Source: Myxococcales bacterium (GTDB lineage Bacteria; Myxococcota_A; Polyangia; Haliangiales; Haliangiaceae). From it: a stretch of 64,000 nucleotides of DNA. The notes under the pieces were generated by a model. The model had not been told where the DNA came from. It was given only the letters and a program-made list of their open reading frames with translations, and searched no databases. Shown here piece by piece: positions 36,744 to 46,114 of this stretch (positions are counted from its first letter, which is position 1; each line of letters opens with the position of its first letter). The stretch covers positions 1 to 64,000 of the forward strand of contig JAQBQF010000117.1 of NCBI GenBank assembly GCA_028287115.1. The letters run 5' to 3'. The translations under genes were made by a program, and so were the position numbers.

Positions 36744-39700
36744 CTAATGGCAGTACTGCGAGTCGATGGTTGAACAGAATGCCGCTCCGCCGACGAGTCG
36801 TTTGATCGGCACACCCGTAACAGGATCCGCTCCGGCGATCCCGAGGAAGTTCGGCAGCGCGACCGTGCTGCCCGTGGCACCGACTGCCGGCACATCGCGG
36901 AACATGCCGCCGGCGCAGCTCGAGCCTTCCGGCGCGGGGAGCGCGGTACAGCCCGTCAGCATCGCATCGCGGCCCGTCGTGTTGTCGGGTGCGAGGCCAT
37001 CGAGCGGCACGATGACCTCCGGGTGATCGAACGGCGCGCGCTCGTACCGCACGCGGTCATCGGTGAGCGTCAACAGGAAGTCGACGAGCGCGACCTTCTC
37101 CTCCTCCGAGAGGTTCGACTGAACCTCGATGTTCTGATTGACCAGGTTGAAGTCGCGGTGTTCCGAATTCGTGATCGGGAAGTCACCGCCGCGAGAATAG
37201 AAGTCGACGACCTGCCGGAGCGTCAGCAGGCCGCCATTGTGGAAGTACGGCCCGGTGAGCTCGACCTCGCGCAACTGCGCCGCCTTGAAGTCGCCGTTGC
37301 GGCCGACCCGGTTCGCCACCGGCCACGTGCCCATCAACGGGCTCTCCGCGCTGTTAAGTGCTTCGGGCAGCAGCCCCGCGGGGTTGAACGGCCCGATCGT
37401 GTCGAGGAAGCCCTCGAGGATCGCTATATCGGTGATCGTGTTGACGCCACCGAACACCTCGTCGATCTCCGGTGAGCCGTCGCCGACATTGATCTCGTTG
37501 AGCCACGGCGCCAGATAGGGCGGCATCAGCGGGTTCACGACCGAGCCTTCGAAGCCCGGGTTGATCTGCGGGTCGTGCGAGCTCTCGGCGAACAGCCCGC
37601 CCGTCGCGTCTGCGGTCGGATCGCACGGGTCCGTCGCGCACGAGAACGTCGGTAGCGGAGTGCCGGGCTCGTAGTCCACGCCGCCGAGATTCTTGAGCAG
37701 CAGCGTCGCCAGCGACAGCGGCCAGCCGAACGCGTCATCGCCGCCGCGTCCGATGTCCTCGTCGATCGGGCGCACGCCGATGTTGTAGATGCCGTTGTCG
37801 AAGAACGAGGCGCCCGCTCCCTTGTAGTCGTCCGCCGTTCCCAGGATGCCGTCTGCACCGGCCGGATCGAGGAGACCGTCGGGATACGCGAGCCCATCCA
37901 CCGGATTCGGGACCAGACTCTGATTGATGATCCGGCGCTCGACACCATCTTGTCCGTTTTCGTTCATCTCGGACTCGAGCAAGAAGCCCGAGATCAACCG
38001 GAGCCGACCGAGCGGCTCGATCGGATCCTCGACGCCGGGCCGCAGGAATTCGCCGGGGCCGAAGTCACGCAGCGTTGCCTTGAACGTGAATGGCATCGTG
38101 TGGTCGGTCAGCGTCGGCAGCGCATGACACTCACCACATCGCGAAGATCGGAAGTTTGGATTCTTGGCCGAGAGATTCGATCCTTCGAACAGATCCAGGC
38201 CGAGTAGAGGATCGGGCTGGTTCGATCCGGGCGCGCGCGTGCCACCGAGCGTTGTATCGCGCTTGAAGAGAGCGACCTCGCGGACGCAGAAGCGCTGCGT
38301 GGGGCTCGTACACATCGGCAACGTCGGCACCAAGCCGGCCTCTCCGGCCTCGCCCATCGATTTGAAAGCGTCGGGGTTCTGGTCGAGGAACTGATCGAAA
38401 GGCGTGTTGTCGGGGACGAGGATCGTCGCCCACAGCTGGATCGATAGCCCGAAGAACAGCGAGAAGTTCGCTTCCATCTGAGTGAACTGGTTCGTGTCGG
38501 TCGGCGCGGCTGACCCGGGCGCGATCGCCAGTACGTAGCCATCGAACGGATCACACCCGGCCGGCGACAGCACGCCTAACGTCGCGCTCGTACACGGCGC
38601 CGGGGTGCCGTCCAGGTGGCCACCCGTATCCCAGAGCGCGGGATAGAACGCGCGGCGGATCAGCGCCGGGTAACTGATGCAGAGGCCGGGCTTTCCGGCG
38701 GCCGTCAGACCGTTTCCCGATCGGTCGGCCGCGGGCAGCGCCGAACATCTCGAGCCACCCTGATTCGACCACTCACCGAGCACGCTGTCGGTCGTGGCGA
38801 CGAGTTGATTCGCCAGCGGTGTCACACGCGGCTCCGCGACGGTGCCGGCGCCTTGCAGGAGCTTCTTACCGATCTTGGCCCAGTTCCGACCCTGGAACGA
38901 CATCTCGAACTCGCTCAGGCCCGGGCCGGTCGCGAGTGACGCGATACTCGAGAAGCGGATGATCTGGCGTGTTGCGGTCAGGTCGTCCTGCCCGGGGGTA
39001 CCGACGAACACGTGGCTCTGAGGATCGGCCGCGCCGAACACGCTGCCGCCGTTCGCATCGTGACGGGCGCGTGCATCCCAGAAATTGTCGAAGTTGAACG
39101 CGGCTCCGAACAGCGTCGGCGTGTTGCGAGGCTCGACGCGTCTGATCTCGTTTCCCGTCGTGCCCGCGAAGCCTGCAATCGGATCCATCGGGTTTGGTTG
39201 GCGCAGATCGGGCAACACGGCGCGCACGCCTCCGGTTGCTGACGGCTGTGTGAACGCCGCGCTCCCGGGTGCCGGGATGTCCGCGAACATTCCGAAGTGC
39301 ACGCCCATCGAGGACGCGACGTCGTTCGTGTCGCTCGCGATGTTGTCGGCGTCGCACACCGTGAAATCGGTGACGCCTTCTGGAAAGTTGTTCTCGAGGA
39401 CGCCCGGGTTGATGTTCGCGCGAATCGGCATCGTGCACGCCGGATCACCCGCGATCTCGGGATCGCGCAGCTTGTGAAATGGAAAATCGGCGACGGTCAG
39501 CTCGCTGTTGGGCGGGCGCAGGTCGAACGTCGCGGCGAACTTCTGCGGTCCAAGGTGATTCGGGTTGAGCAGGTTCTTCGTGCGGTTGTCTGCACCGGCG
39601 TGGAAGTGACACGTGCCGCATGACTGCACGCCGTCACTGCCCACTTGCATGTCCCAGAACAGGGCCTTGCCGAGCTGAATCGCGACAGCTCGATCGAGGA

Positions 39701-40709
39701 CGTAGTCATTCTCGTTCGACGGCGCGACGTTGTTTGGATCGATATTGGCGAGAAAATTTGGACTCCCGGGTGCGCCACCGACTTCTGGAATTCGCAGCGA
39801 AGGCTTGCGCAAACCACCTTCCGGATTGGCCGGCGTCCGCGGATAGATGAAGCCGCGATCCGGATCGAAGAGTGGGAAACCGGCCGTCGATGTCGCGGGC
39901 GTGGCCGTTCCCGGAAGGGGCAAGGCCGGCGTCGAATAACTGCGCAAGTTCAAGTTGCCAAAGCGGGTGTAACCGGGTTCGCCCGGATCGCCGCCGCACA
40001 GCGCGATCCCTTCGGGCGTCTCGGTCGACAACACACACGTCGGCGTGTCCCGCGCGATCGGTGAGTCGTAGTCGATCGCCGTATCACCGACACCCATTCG
40101 ATCGAAGCCCGACGACACCGTGATCATCTTCTGATCCGGCGTGCACGGATCCGCGGTCGCGGAAACGCATGCGCTGGTCGCGTCGAACTCGCCACCCGCG
40201 TAGAGTGGATTGAGAAGCCTCATCTCTTCGCCGGTGGTCGGATTGTAGTTGAGCGGATCGATCAGAAACGGCGGCAACGTCACACCGAACCCGGGACGTC
40301 TCACCAGCGCGGTGCTCGTGCAGTACGACGGAAAGTTCTGCTCGTTTGGTGGCGTGTTGCGAACGAGTGGGGGTGCCGAGATGAGCGCCGAACACGGTGT
40401 GACTCGATAGGGGTTATCGAGCAACTGCTCGATCTCGTTCCACGTCGGCGTGTACTTGAGCGAAGCCATCGGGACTTCCGGTTCGAACAGAAAATTCGAA
40501 TTGACGATGCCCGTGTTCGTCCCGTTGGGAATCAGGAACGGCACCGCCGTAACCGGCGCGGCTGATCCGACAGAGCCGGCAGCTCCGACCCTGATACTTC
40601 CGGCGCCGTGATCTCCGGCGCCGTTATCTCCGGCGCTGCCCAACGAACAGCTTGGTCCAAGCGCCAGGGCTAGCGCGGACATTCTCCAGATCCTCGCGGT
40701 CGGCCTCAT
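36744..40709 (-). CDS. Very large di-heme cytochrome c peroxidase/MauG-like protein
   Basis: 1321 residues from the ATG at 40709, preceded by AAGGAG at six bases and followed by a signal/lipobox-like region (ALALGPSCSLG). Two CxxCH haem sites: GVQSCGTCHFHAGADN (~residue 363) and SSRCGECHALPTLTDH (~857). Family context: AIQLGKALFWDMQVGSDGVQ, RNTPTLFGAAFNFDNFWDAR, and the C-terminal TGPYFHNGGLLTLRQVVDFY with LSEEEKVALVDFLLTLTDDR. Usual CcpA/MauG proteins have about 330-450 residues, so this is roughly three times longer, with large insertions before and between the haem motifs. First gene of an operon with FKBP and a small membrane protein. Exported redox enzyme; substrate unknown. Confidence 0.85.
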   Translation of the reverse strand: MRPTARIWRMSALALALGPSCSLGSAGDNGAGDHGAGSIRVGAAGSVGSAAPVTAVPFLIPNGTNTGIVNSNFLFEPEVPMASLKYTPTWNEIEQLLDNPYRVTPCSALISAPPLVRNTPPNEQNFPSYCTSTALVRRPGFGVTLPPFLIDPLNYNPTTGEEMRLLNPLYAGGEFDATSACVSATADPCTPDQKMITVSSGFDRMGVGDTAIDYDSPIARDTPTCVLSTETPEGIALCGGDPGEPGYTRFGNLNLRSYSTPALPLPGTATPATSTAGFPLFDPDRGFIYPRTPANPEGGLRKPSLRIPEVGGAPGSPNFLANIDPNNVAPSNENDYVLDRAVAIQLGKALFWDMQVGSDGVQSCGTCHFHAGADNRTKNLLNPNHLGPQKFAATFDLRPPNSELTVADFPFHKLRDPEIAGDPACTMPIRANINPGVLENNFPEGVTDFTVCDADNIASDTNDVASSMGVHFGMFADIPAPGSAAFTQPSATGGVRAVLPDLRQPNPMDPIAGFAGTTGNEIRRVEPRNTPTLFGAAFNFDNFWDARARHDANGGSVFGAADPQSHVFVGTPGQDDLTATRQIIRFSSIASLATGPGLSEFEMSFQGRNWAKIGKKLLQGAGTVAEPRVTPLANQLVATTDSVLGEWSNQGGSRCSALPAADRSGNGLTAAGKPGLCISYPALIRRAFYPALWDTGGHLDGTPAPCTSATLGVLSPAGCDPFDGYVLAIAPGSAAPTDTNQFTQMEANFSLFFGLSIQLWATILVPDNTPFDQFLDQNPDAFKSMGEAGEAGLVPTLPMCTSPTQRFCVREVALFKRDTTLGGTRAPGSNQPDPLLGLDLFEGSNLSAKNPNFRSSRCGECHALPTLTDHTMPFTFKATLRDFGPGEFLRPGVEDPIEPLGRLRLISGFLLESEMNENGQDGVERRIINQSLVPNPVDGLAYPDGLLDPAGADGILGTADDYKGAGASFFDNGIYNIGVRPIDEDIGRGGDDAFGWPLSLATLLLKNLGGVDYEPGTPLPTFSCATDPCDPTADATGGLFAESSHDPQINPGFEGSVVNPLMPPYLAPWLNEINVGDGSPEIDEVFGGVNTITDIAILEGFLDTIGPFNPAGLLPEALNSAESPLMGTWPVANRVGRNGDFKAAQLREVELTGPYFHNGGLLTLRQVVDFYSRGGDFPITNSEHRDFNLVNQNIEVQSNLSEEEKVALVDFLLTLTDDRVRYERAPFDHPEVIVPLDGLAPDNTTGRDAMLTGCTALPAPEGSSCAGGMFRDVPAVGATGSTVALPNFLGIAGADPVTGVPIKRLVGGAAFCSTIDSQYCH

Positions 40710-41155
40710 CCCGAACTCCTTCGCGCAACAGACTCGCAACACGCGAACGACTCGCGTCTACGGCGTGCGGCGCGACTCGGCGGTAGCGAGCCTCATGCCA
40801 CGGCCTCGATGAAGACTTGCTTAAGGCAACTGCGAGACGCGACAGGGCTGTATGCCTGCTCGCCATTTTCCGGCTTGGGCGCCGATGACACTGCGTAGCG
40901 CGAGTGAGCGAGCGCAAGTCAAACGCCGCGCCGACCGAGCTGGCGCTGCAGATCCGTAGCTCATGGCGCGAGCTAGATTGCAACGGATCGTGATGGCGTG
41001 CATGGGCGCACGTGCCAGCACGCGGATCGCCATCATCATGGTCACGCACGGACGCCGTTCTTGCGACGACGCACGGCGCGACGCGCGACCGGCGGGCATC
41101 TCACATGCACCGTGCCCTATGCGAGGAATGCCCGACACTCGTAACTAGGACACTT
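40710..41155. other. 446-bp gap with decayed ABC-ATPase fragment
   Basis: Promoter region of the di-heme operon at its left. To the right, from about 40968, remnants of an ABC ATPase (separate entry). I see no intact gene. Confidence 0.45.
40968..41140 (+). pseudogene. ABC-transporter ATPase remnant A
   Basis: The frame gives RIVMACMGARASTRIAIIMV followed by THG, matching the end of an ABC ATPase (family form ...TIIMVTHDP at the H-loop). The Asp after His is Gly and the rest is broken. A 32-base segment (41022-41053) is nearly identical, with two mismatches, to one at 42231-42262, and a second short match lies at 41120-41136. Too decayed to be functional. Confidence 0.4.
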
Positions 41156-41935
41156 ATGATCGATAGAACGTGCTTTGTTCGTAGCTCGATAATCGCCATG
41201 GCCGTGTTGTCCAGCGCGAGTGCGCCCGCATTCGCCGCTCCTGTGAAAACCATCGTGCTGGTGCACGGTGCATGGGTGGATGGATCAGGCTGGAAGGCTG
41301 TCTACGAGACGCTCACCCGGGACGGATACGACGTGACCTTGGTCCAGGAACCACTGACGTCATTTCAGGACGACGTCGCCGCGACGAAGCGGATCCTCGA
41401 CCTTCAGAGAGGACCGGTGATCCTGGTCGGTCATAGCTATGGGGGCTCGGTCATCACCGAGGTCGGTACCCACCCGAAGGTCGCAGGGCTCGTGTACATC
41501 GCTGCGCACGCGCCCGATGTCGGAGAGAACGAAAGCGAGCTTGGAAAGCGCATGCCCAGTGCCGTGCAGAAGCAACCGGGAGCGATCAAGACCACGCCCG
41601 ATGGCTTCACGTTTCTCGACCGGGCGGCCTTCCCCGAGGACTTCGCGGCAGATCTGCCGCGCGAGCAAGCCGAGTTCGAGGCGCGAGCTCAGATCCTGAC
41701 GTCAGCGAAGGTGTTCACGACGCCGCTCACTGCGGCCGCATGGAGGACGAAGCCGAGCTGGGCGATTGTTGCGGGGGCGGACATGATGATCAACCCCGAT
41801 CTCGAGAAGTGGTACTACGCGCGCGCGCACAGCCATACAACCATGGTCCCTGGCGCGAGCCACTCGGTTTACGAGTCGCATCCCAAAGAGGTCGCGGCCG
41901 TCATCGAGGATGCGGCGAAGCGTGCGTCGCCCTGA
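41156..41935 (+). CDS. Secreted alpha/beta hydrolase
   Basis: 259 residues from the ATG at 41156; the frame is open further upstream but without signal sequence. Sec signal (SSIIAMAVLSSASAPAFA), then IVLVHGAWVDGSGWKAVYET (oxyanion), GPVILVGHSYGGSVITEVGT with nucleophile Ser94, and the acid/base region VAGADMMINPDLEKWYYARA, PGASHSVYESHPKEVA. It resembles the EstC/salicylate-esterase or pyrethroid-hydrolase-like group. Substrate unknown. It is flanked by two related ABC-ATPase fragments. Confidence 0.88.
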   Translation: MIDRTCFVRSSIIAMAVLSSASAPAFAAPVKTIVLVHGAWVDGSGWKAVYETLTRDGYDVTLVQEPLTSFQDDVAATKRILDLQRGPVILVGHSYGGSVITEVGTHPKVAGLVYIAAHAPDVGENESELGKRMPSAVQKQPGAIKTTPDGFTFLDRAAFPEDFAADLPREQAEFEARAQILTSAKVFTTPLTAAAWRTKPSWAIVAGADMMINPDLEKWYYARAHSHTTMVPGASHSVYESHPKEVAAVIEDAAKRASP

Positions 41936-42164
41936 GTTGCCGACCGTCTGTTTCACGATCTTGGCTGGACCGCTGCCTCCGCTCGCGGACAAGCGAACCA
42001 TCGCGGAGGTGACCTGAAGTCCGGTCGCGCGATACAGGTCCAGCAGCATCACGCGTAGGAATTTCTCGTGGTGTCTTCGAGAAAGCGCGAATCGTGAAGC
42101 CGGTCGTGCTCGCGATCGGAAATGCGATGACTTGCGCGCCTCTCGAGATCGTTCCGCGCCGCCA
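41936..42164. other. Non-coding stretch after the hydrolase gene
   Basis: First part of a 435-bp region without an intact gene (41936-42370). I see nothing coding here; the second part holds ABC-ATPase remnant B. Confidence 0.4.
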
Positions 42165-42330
42165 CGAGCAACCTCGATAGCGCGCGCGCGGTCGAAAACA
42201 TTCTCGTACTCGTCTGGCTCGGCCAGGTACGCGGACCGCGATCATCATGGTCACGCACGGACCCGGGTTGGCGAGGAACGCCCGGAGCCGCCACGGTGCA
42301 GGTTCGCGGTGCCTTGCTCGCGCGCGACGA
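42165..42330 (+). pseudogene. ABC-transporter ATPase remnant B
   Basis: One frame reads NLDSARAVENILVLVWLGQV (like the NLD...IL.LL..LG after Walker B) and, after a frameshift, AIIMVTHGPGLARNARSRHG, matching the ABC family's TIIMVTHDP-LA-NA-R...DG ending. The frameshift and the Asp-to-Gly change show decay. It repeats part of remnant A on the other side of the hydrolase gene. Confidence 0.45.
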
Positions 42331-42370
42331 GCTCCGGCGCAACATCATGCGATCGACCTTGACGGCCTGA

Positions 42371-44668
42371 ATGCATCTAAGAGTTAACCGGATCGTTGTT
42401 CGCTATCTCCTGCCTGCAGCATGCATGGGGTTCATTGCGCTGCCGGCTCGCGCGCAGTCACCGCCGCCGGCAAACCCGACGCCGGCTCCCGGCGACGCAT
42501 TTCCGCGGCCCGCTACTTCGCCGATCGCGATCGCGGGACGAGTGATCGATGCGCTCGGCCAACCCGTGCGAGGCGCGACGGTGACCATCGAGGGCACGAC
42601 GACGATCGCCAAGACGAGCCGAGACGGGACGTACCGCGTCGCGCAGGCGGCCGTGGGCGCATCGCTGATCATTGATAAGGATGGGTTCGAGACGGCGCTC
42701 GGCATGGTGAGTGGGGCGGAGGTCGACGACATCGTGCTGCTGTCCTTGGCGCAAGCCAGCGAGACGATCGAGATTCACGGTGACGCCGCACCGGCGTCAC
42801 CTGGATCGGTAACCGTCAGCCGTGATGACATCCAACGAATTCCGGGCAGCGGTGGCGACGTCGTGCGCGCGTTGACCGCGATGCCTGGCGTCGTCAACAC
42901 GCAGATGCCAGCCGGATACTCGGGACTCGTCATCCGCGGGTCCGCGCCGCAGGACTCCAAGGTTCTGATCGACGATTTCGAGGTGCCGCTCCTTTATCAC
43001 ACGATCGGATTTCGGGCGATCTTGCCGGCGGAGGCGATCTCGACGCTGGACTACGTCCCAGGCGGCTTCGATGTCGCGTATGGCCGCGCAGCATCGGGAA
43101 TCGTGTCCTTGACCACGCGCGCTGGTTCAGAGAAGCGTAGCGAGCAGGCCGAGATCTCGGCGCTCGACGGCGGTGCGCTCGCACAAGGTTCGTTCCGACA
43201 CACCGACTACATGCTGGCAGTCCGGCGTTCGACGATCGACATGATCTTGCCGTACGTGCTTCCGGCGAGCGCGAATCTGTCGCTGACGACCGTGCCGTAC
43301 TACTACGACCTCCAAGGACGCATCGACCACGCTCTCTCCAGTAAATGGAAGCTCGCGGTCTCCACCATCGGCTCGATCGATGCGTTCCAGCTTTACTTCG
43401 ACAAGACGCATCAGGCCGACAAGCAGCTATCTCAGCTGACCGAGTTCGTGCGCGTCACGGCCAGCGCGCGCTGGCAGGACGGACCGTGGTCCGCCGTCCT
43501 CGCGCTATCGGAGATGCCGGAGAGCTTCAACGTCAGCCTCGGCGCTGTCCAGCACATCCACGTCGACCGGATCGAGACCACGCTGCGGGGCGAGCTTACC
43601 CGCACGGCGAAGGAGCTCGGTGGTCTCACGAACGTGACCTGGCGCGTCGGCGGAGAAGTCGATGCATCGCGCTACGCGCTCGACCTCGCCGTACCGACGC
43701 CGAAGCACGATGGCACCGCGGGCATCGGAGGATTGGGAATGGGGATGGGACTGAGGAACCCGAACGACGTGTCGTTCCGCTTCCAAGGAGTGATCTGGAC
43801 GCCTGACTTCGGCAGCTGGACCGCGCTGTCCGCCTCGCTCTCGCCGCGCGTTCACGTCACGACCGGATTGCGGCTCGACGGCTTTGCTCGCTCGGGGCAG
43901 GTCACGTTGCAGCCACGCGGTCAGCTGATTCTCGATCTGACTTCCAAGCTCGGCGCGCGGCTCGCAGCCGGCGCATACCGCAGGCCGGCGGAGTACCAGG
44001 ACGAGCTGATTCACAACCTCGACCCCGAGCGCAGCACTCAAGTGATCGCCGGGCTCGAGTACAAGCCCCGCGACGGCGTGCGGATTCAGCCCTCGCTCTA
44101 TTATACGGATCGTAGCCATCTCGTGGCCGCGGATCCCACCGGTACACTCGGCAACACGGGGCGCGGGACGACCTACGGGGCGGAGGTCCTCGCGACGGTT
44201 CGCGAAGGTCCGTGGTTCGGCTGGCTCAGCTATTCGTACACGCACTCGACGCGGATCGACTATCCAGGCGGCCCCACATACCTGTTCGCGTACGACCAAC
44301 CGCACAGCCTCAACGGCGCGCTTAGCTGGAAGAAGGGCAACTGGCAGCTCGGCGCTCGCTTCGAGCTGTACTCCGGGTTGCCGTACACGCCGATCGCGAG
44401 CTCGGTGTTCCAGAGCGATTCCAACACGTACGATCCGACCAATGGCGCGGTGAATTCGCTGCGCGTACCACTCCATCATCAGCTCGATTTCCGCATCGAT
44501 CATACCTGGCAAGTGGGTCCGGTCGCCTTGACCGGATTCCTCGACATCCAGAACGCCTATCTCAACGCGAGCGTTTCGACCTACCAATACAACTACGACT
44601 ACTCGCAGAAGTCGGCGATCACGTCGCTGCCGATCATTCCTTCGATCGGACTGCGGGGTGTGCTGTGA
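42371..44668 (+). CDS. TonB-dependent-receptor-like outer-membrane protein
   Basis: 765 residues. Signal peptide (VVRYLLPAACMGFIALPARA), Pro-rich linker, an N-terminal carboxypeptidase-regulatory-like domain (IAGRVIDALGQPVRGATVTI, TSRDGTYRVAQ), then a plug-like domain (DVVRALTAMPGVVNTQMPAG, GLVIRGSAPQDSKVLIDDFE, YVPGGFDVAYGRAASGIVSL) and a long beta-barrel ending in aromatic-rich strands (LPYTPIASSVFQSDSNTYDP). Such proteins import or bind large substrates or anchor surface assemblies. The stop overlaps the start of the next lipoprotein gene (GTGA, 44665-44668), so the two proteins probably work together. Confidence 0.9.
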   Translation: MHLRVNRIVVRYLLPAACMGFIALPARAQSPPPANPTPAPGDAFPRPATSPIAIAGRVIDALGQPVRGATVTIEGTTTIAKTSRDGTYRVAQAAVGASLIIDKDGFETALGMVSGAEVDDIVLLSLAQASETIEIHGDAAPASPGSVTVSRDDIQRIPGSGGDVVRALTAMPGVVNTQMPAGYSGLVIRGSAPQDSKVLIDDFEVPLLYHTIGFRAILPAEAISTLDYVPGGFDVAYGRAASGIVSLTTRAGSEKRSEQAEISALDGGALAQGSFRHTDYMLAVRRSTIDMILPYVLPASANLSLTTVPYYYDLQGRIDHALSSKWKLAVSTIGSIDAFQLYFDKTHQADKQLSQLTEFVRVTASARWQDGPWSAVLALSEMPESFNVSLGAVQHIHVDRIETTLRGELTRTAKELGGLTNVTWRVGGEVDASRYALDLAVPTPKHDGTAGIGGLGMGMGLRNPNDVSFRFQGVIWTPDFGSWTALSASLSPRVHVTTGLRLDGFARSGQVTLQPRGQLILDLTSKLGARLAAGAYRRPAEYQDELIHNLDPERSTQVIAGLEYKPRDGVRIQPSLYYTDRSHLVAADPTGTLGNTGRGTTYGAEVLATVREGPWFGWLSYSYTHSTRIDYPGGPTYLFAYDQPHSLNGALSWKKGNWQLGARFELYSGLPYTPIASSVFQSDSNTYDPTNGAVNSLRVPLHHQLDFRIDHTWQVGPVALTGFLDIQNAYLNASVSTYQYNYDYSQKSAITSLPIIPSIGLRGVL

Positions 44669-45372
44669 GGGCGCTCGCCGTGCTTCTGGCGTGCTCCGCG
44701 TTGCTCGCTTGTGCCACCAACGCCGATCCTGGTTGGCAGCTTCGGCACGACCGCATCATCGCGGTCCGTGTCACACCGCCCCACCTGCTCGCAGGTCAAG
44801 TCGCCGAGATCGACGCACTCGTGACGAGCGTCGACGGTGGCGTCGCGGTCCAAACCCCGGCGGCGGCGAGTGCGGCTGCACCGCTAGCAGGGATCGTGAG
44901 CCAGAGCGGCAGCGGATGGCAGGTCACGGCTCCCGATGAGGCGACCCTGGGCGCGGCGCGCGCTGCTTTGGGGCTCGCCGATGGCGCGGTGATCTCGGTG
45001 CAGCTGTCGACGACGTTCGTGGTCGGTGGCGAGACGCTGGTCGCGAACAAGCTCGTCTACTTCGGCGACACGCACGAAAATCCCGAGCCCGGTGCAGTCA
45101 CGGTGGATGGCGCACCGCCCGAGTCGGCGAGTCCCGTCCCGTTCGATACCGACGTTGCCCTTCGGATCTCCGAGGACGCTGCGAACACCGTGAGCTGGCT
45201 GACCTCGTGCGGGTCCTTCGACAACGACAACAACGAGCACGCAGCGCTGCTGCACGTGAAGCCGGGCGAATCGATAACCGGACAGCTCGCGGTCGTCGTG
45301 CGCGATCCACTGGGTGGCGTCGGTTGGCAGACCTGGCCGCTCAGCTCGCATGCGCAGACGACCACTCCCTGA
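44665..45372 (+). CDS. Lipoprotein coupled to the TonB-dependent receptor
   Basis: 235 residues with a GTG start overlapping the receptor's stop by four bases. Signal RALAVLLACSALLACATN with lipobox LLAC, then two or three beta-rich segments (IIAVRVTPPHLLAGQVAEID; GETLVANKLVYFGD; VSWLTSCGSFDNDNNEHAAL). No family recognised. In other genomes receptor-lipoprotein pairs act together at the outer membrane; here that is inferred from coupling alone. Confidence 0.75.
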   Translation: MRALAVLLACSALLACATNADPGWQLRHDRIIAVRVTPPHLLAGQVAEIDALVTSVDGGVAVQTPAAASAAAPLAGIVSQSGSGWQVTAPDEATLGAARAALGLADGAVISVQLSTTFVVGGETLVANKLVYFGDTHENPEPGAVTVDGAPPESASPVPFDTDVALRISEDAANTVSWLTSCGSFDNDNNEHAALLHVKPGESITGQLAVVVRDPLGGVGWQTWPLSSHAQTTTP

Positions 45373-45404
45373 GTGCGCGCTTCGTCGAGCGCAGCCGTCG
45401 ACGA

Positions 45405-46031
45405 CTACGTCGCGTCGCGCGGGCGCGTCTCGACGATGCAGCTCGCGAGTCCGAGCAGTGCACCGTCGGCGAACACCGGAAACGCAACGAGGCGGTGATC
45501 GCGATTGCAGGGCAGCGCCGCCGCCTTCGCTTCGTCGCACGCGAGCTCGAACTCGCCGCCGCCGTCTGCGATCGAGCTGGCCGTGAGCGCGTTCCAGCGC
45601 GCATCATCGCCGATGCCGTACGGCGCGATCTTCGAGCGGTGCGACGACAGCGCGATCGCGAGCCCGCTGCGATCGTAGATCGCCGTGGTCACGCAGCCCG
45701 GCGTACCGTCGCACAGCGTCGTCAGCACGTGCGAGACCTCGCTCTCGACGATCGAAGCTCGCGGCGGCTTGATGCTCGGATCCGCGAGCTTCTGCGTCTC
45801 GTCCGCGAGCGCAGCACGCGTCGTCTCGCGACTACCGCTCGCGCGCTCCGCCATCTCGCGGACCAGAAATCCATACACCGCGACGTTCACTCCGTCGCCC
45901 ACGGGGCATCTCGCGATCGCGCTTGCCTCGGTGGGCGCGTGCGGCGCGACCTTCGGGGATTGCACGCGAAGGTCGTCGTTAGACGAGTTGCACGCGACCA
46001 CGATCACCAGGGAGAGCACCGAGATCCGCAT
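45405..46031 (-). CDS. Small lipoprotein, unknown
   Basis: 208 residues from the ATG at 46031 (MRISVLSLVIVVACNSSNDD, lipobox VVAC); an in-frame upstream start would add seven residues. Six later cysteines occur in the body (IARCPVGDG; LCDGTPGCV; LACDEAKAAALPCNRDH; LASCIVE), likely disulphide-bonded. A segment VTTAIYDRSGLAIALSSHRS recalls sensor (PDC/cache) domains, but weakly. Function unknown; convergent with the receptor/lipoprotein pair. Confidence 0.65.
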   Translation of the reverse strand: MRISVLSLVIVVACNSSNDDLRVQSPKVAPHAPTEASAIARCPVGDGVNVAVYGFLVREMAERASGSRETTRAALADETQKLADPSIKPPRASIVESEVSHVLTTLCDGTPGCVTTAIYDRSGLAIALSSHRSKIAPYGIGDDARWNALTASSIADGGGEFELACDEAKAAALPCNRDHRLVAFPVFADGALLGLASCIVETRPRDAT

Positions 46032-46114
46032 GGAGAGGAGACGTTCAACCACGCCGGAGATTCACACGCTCTCGGCGGAAAGGCGATGGTCCTGCGCTTG
46101 CTGGTCGAACGAGT

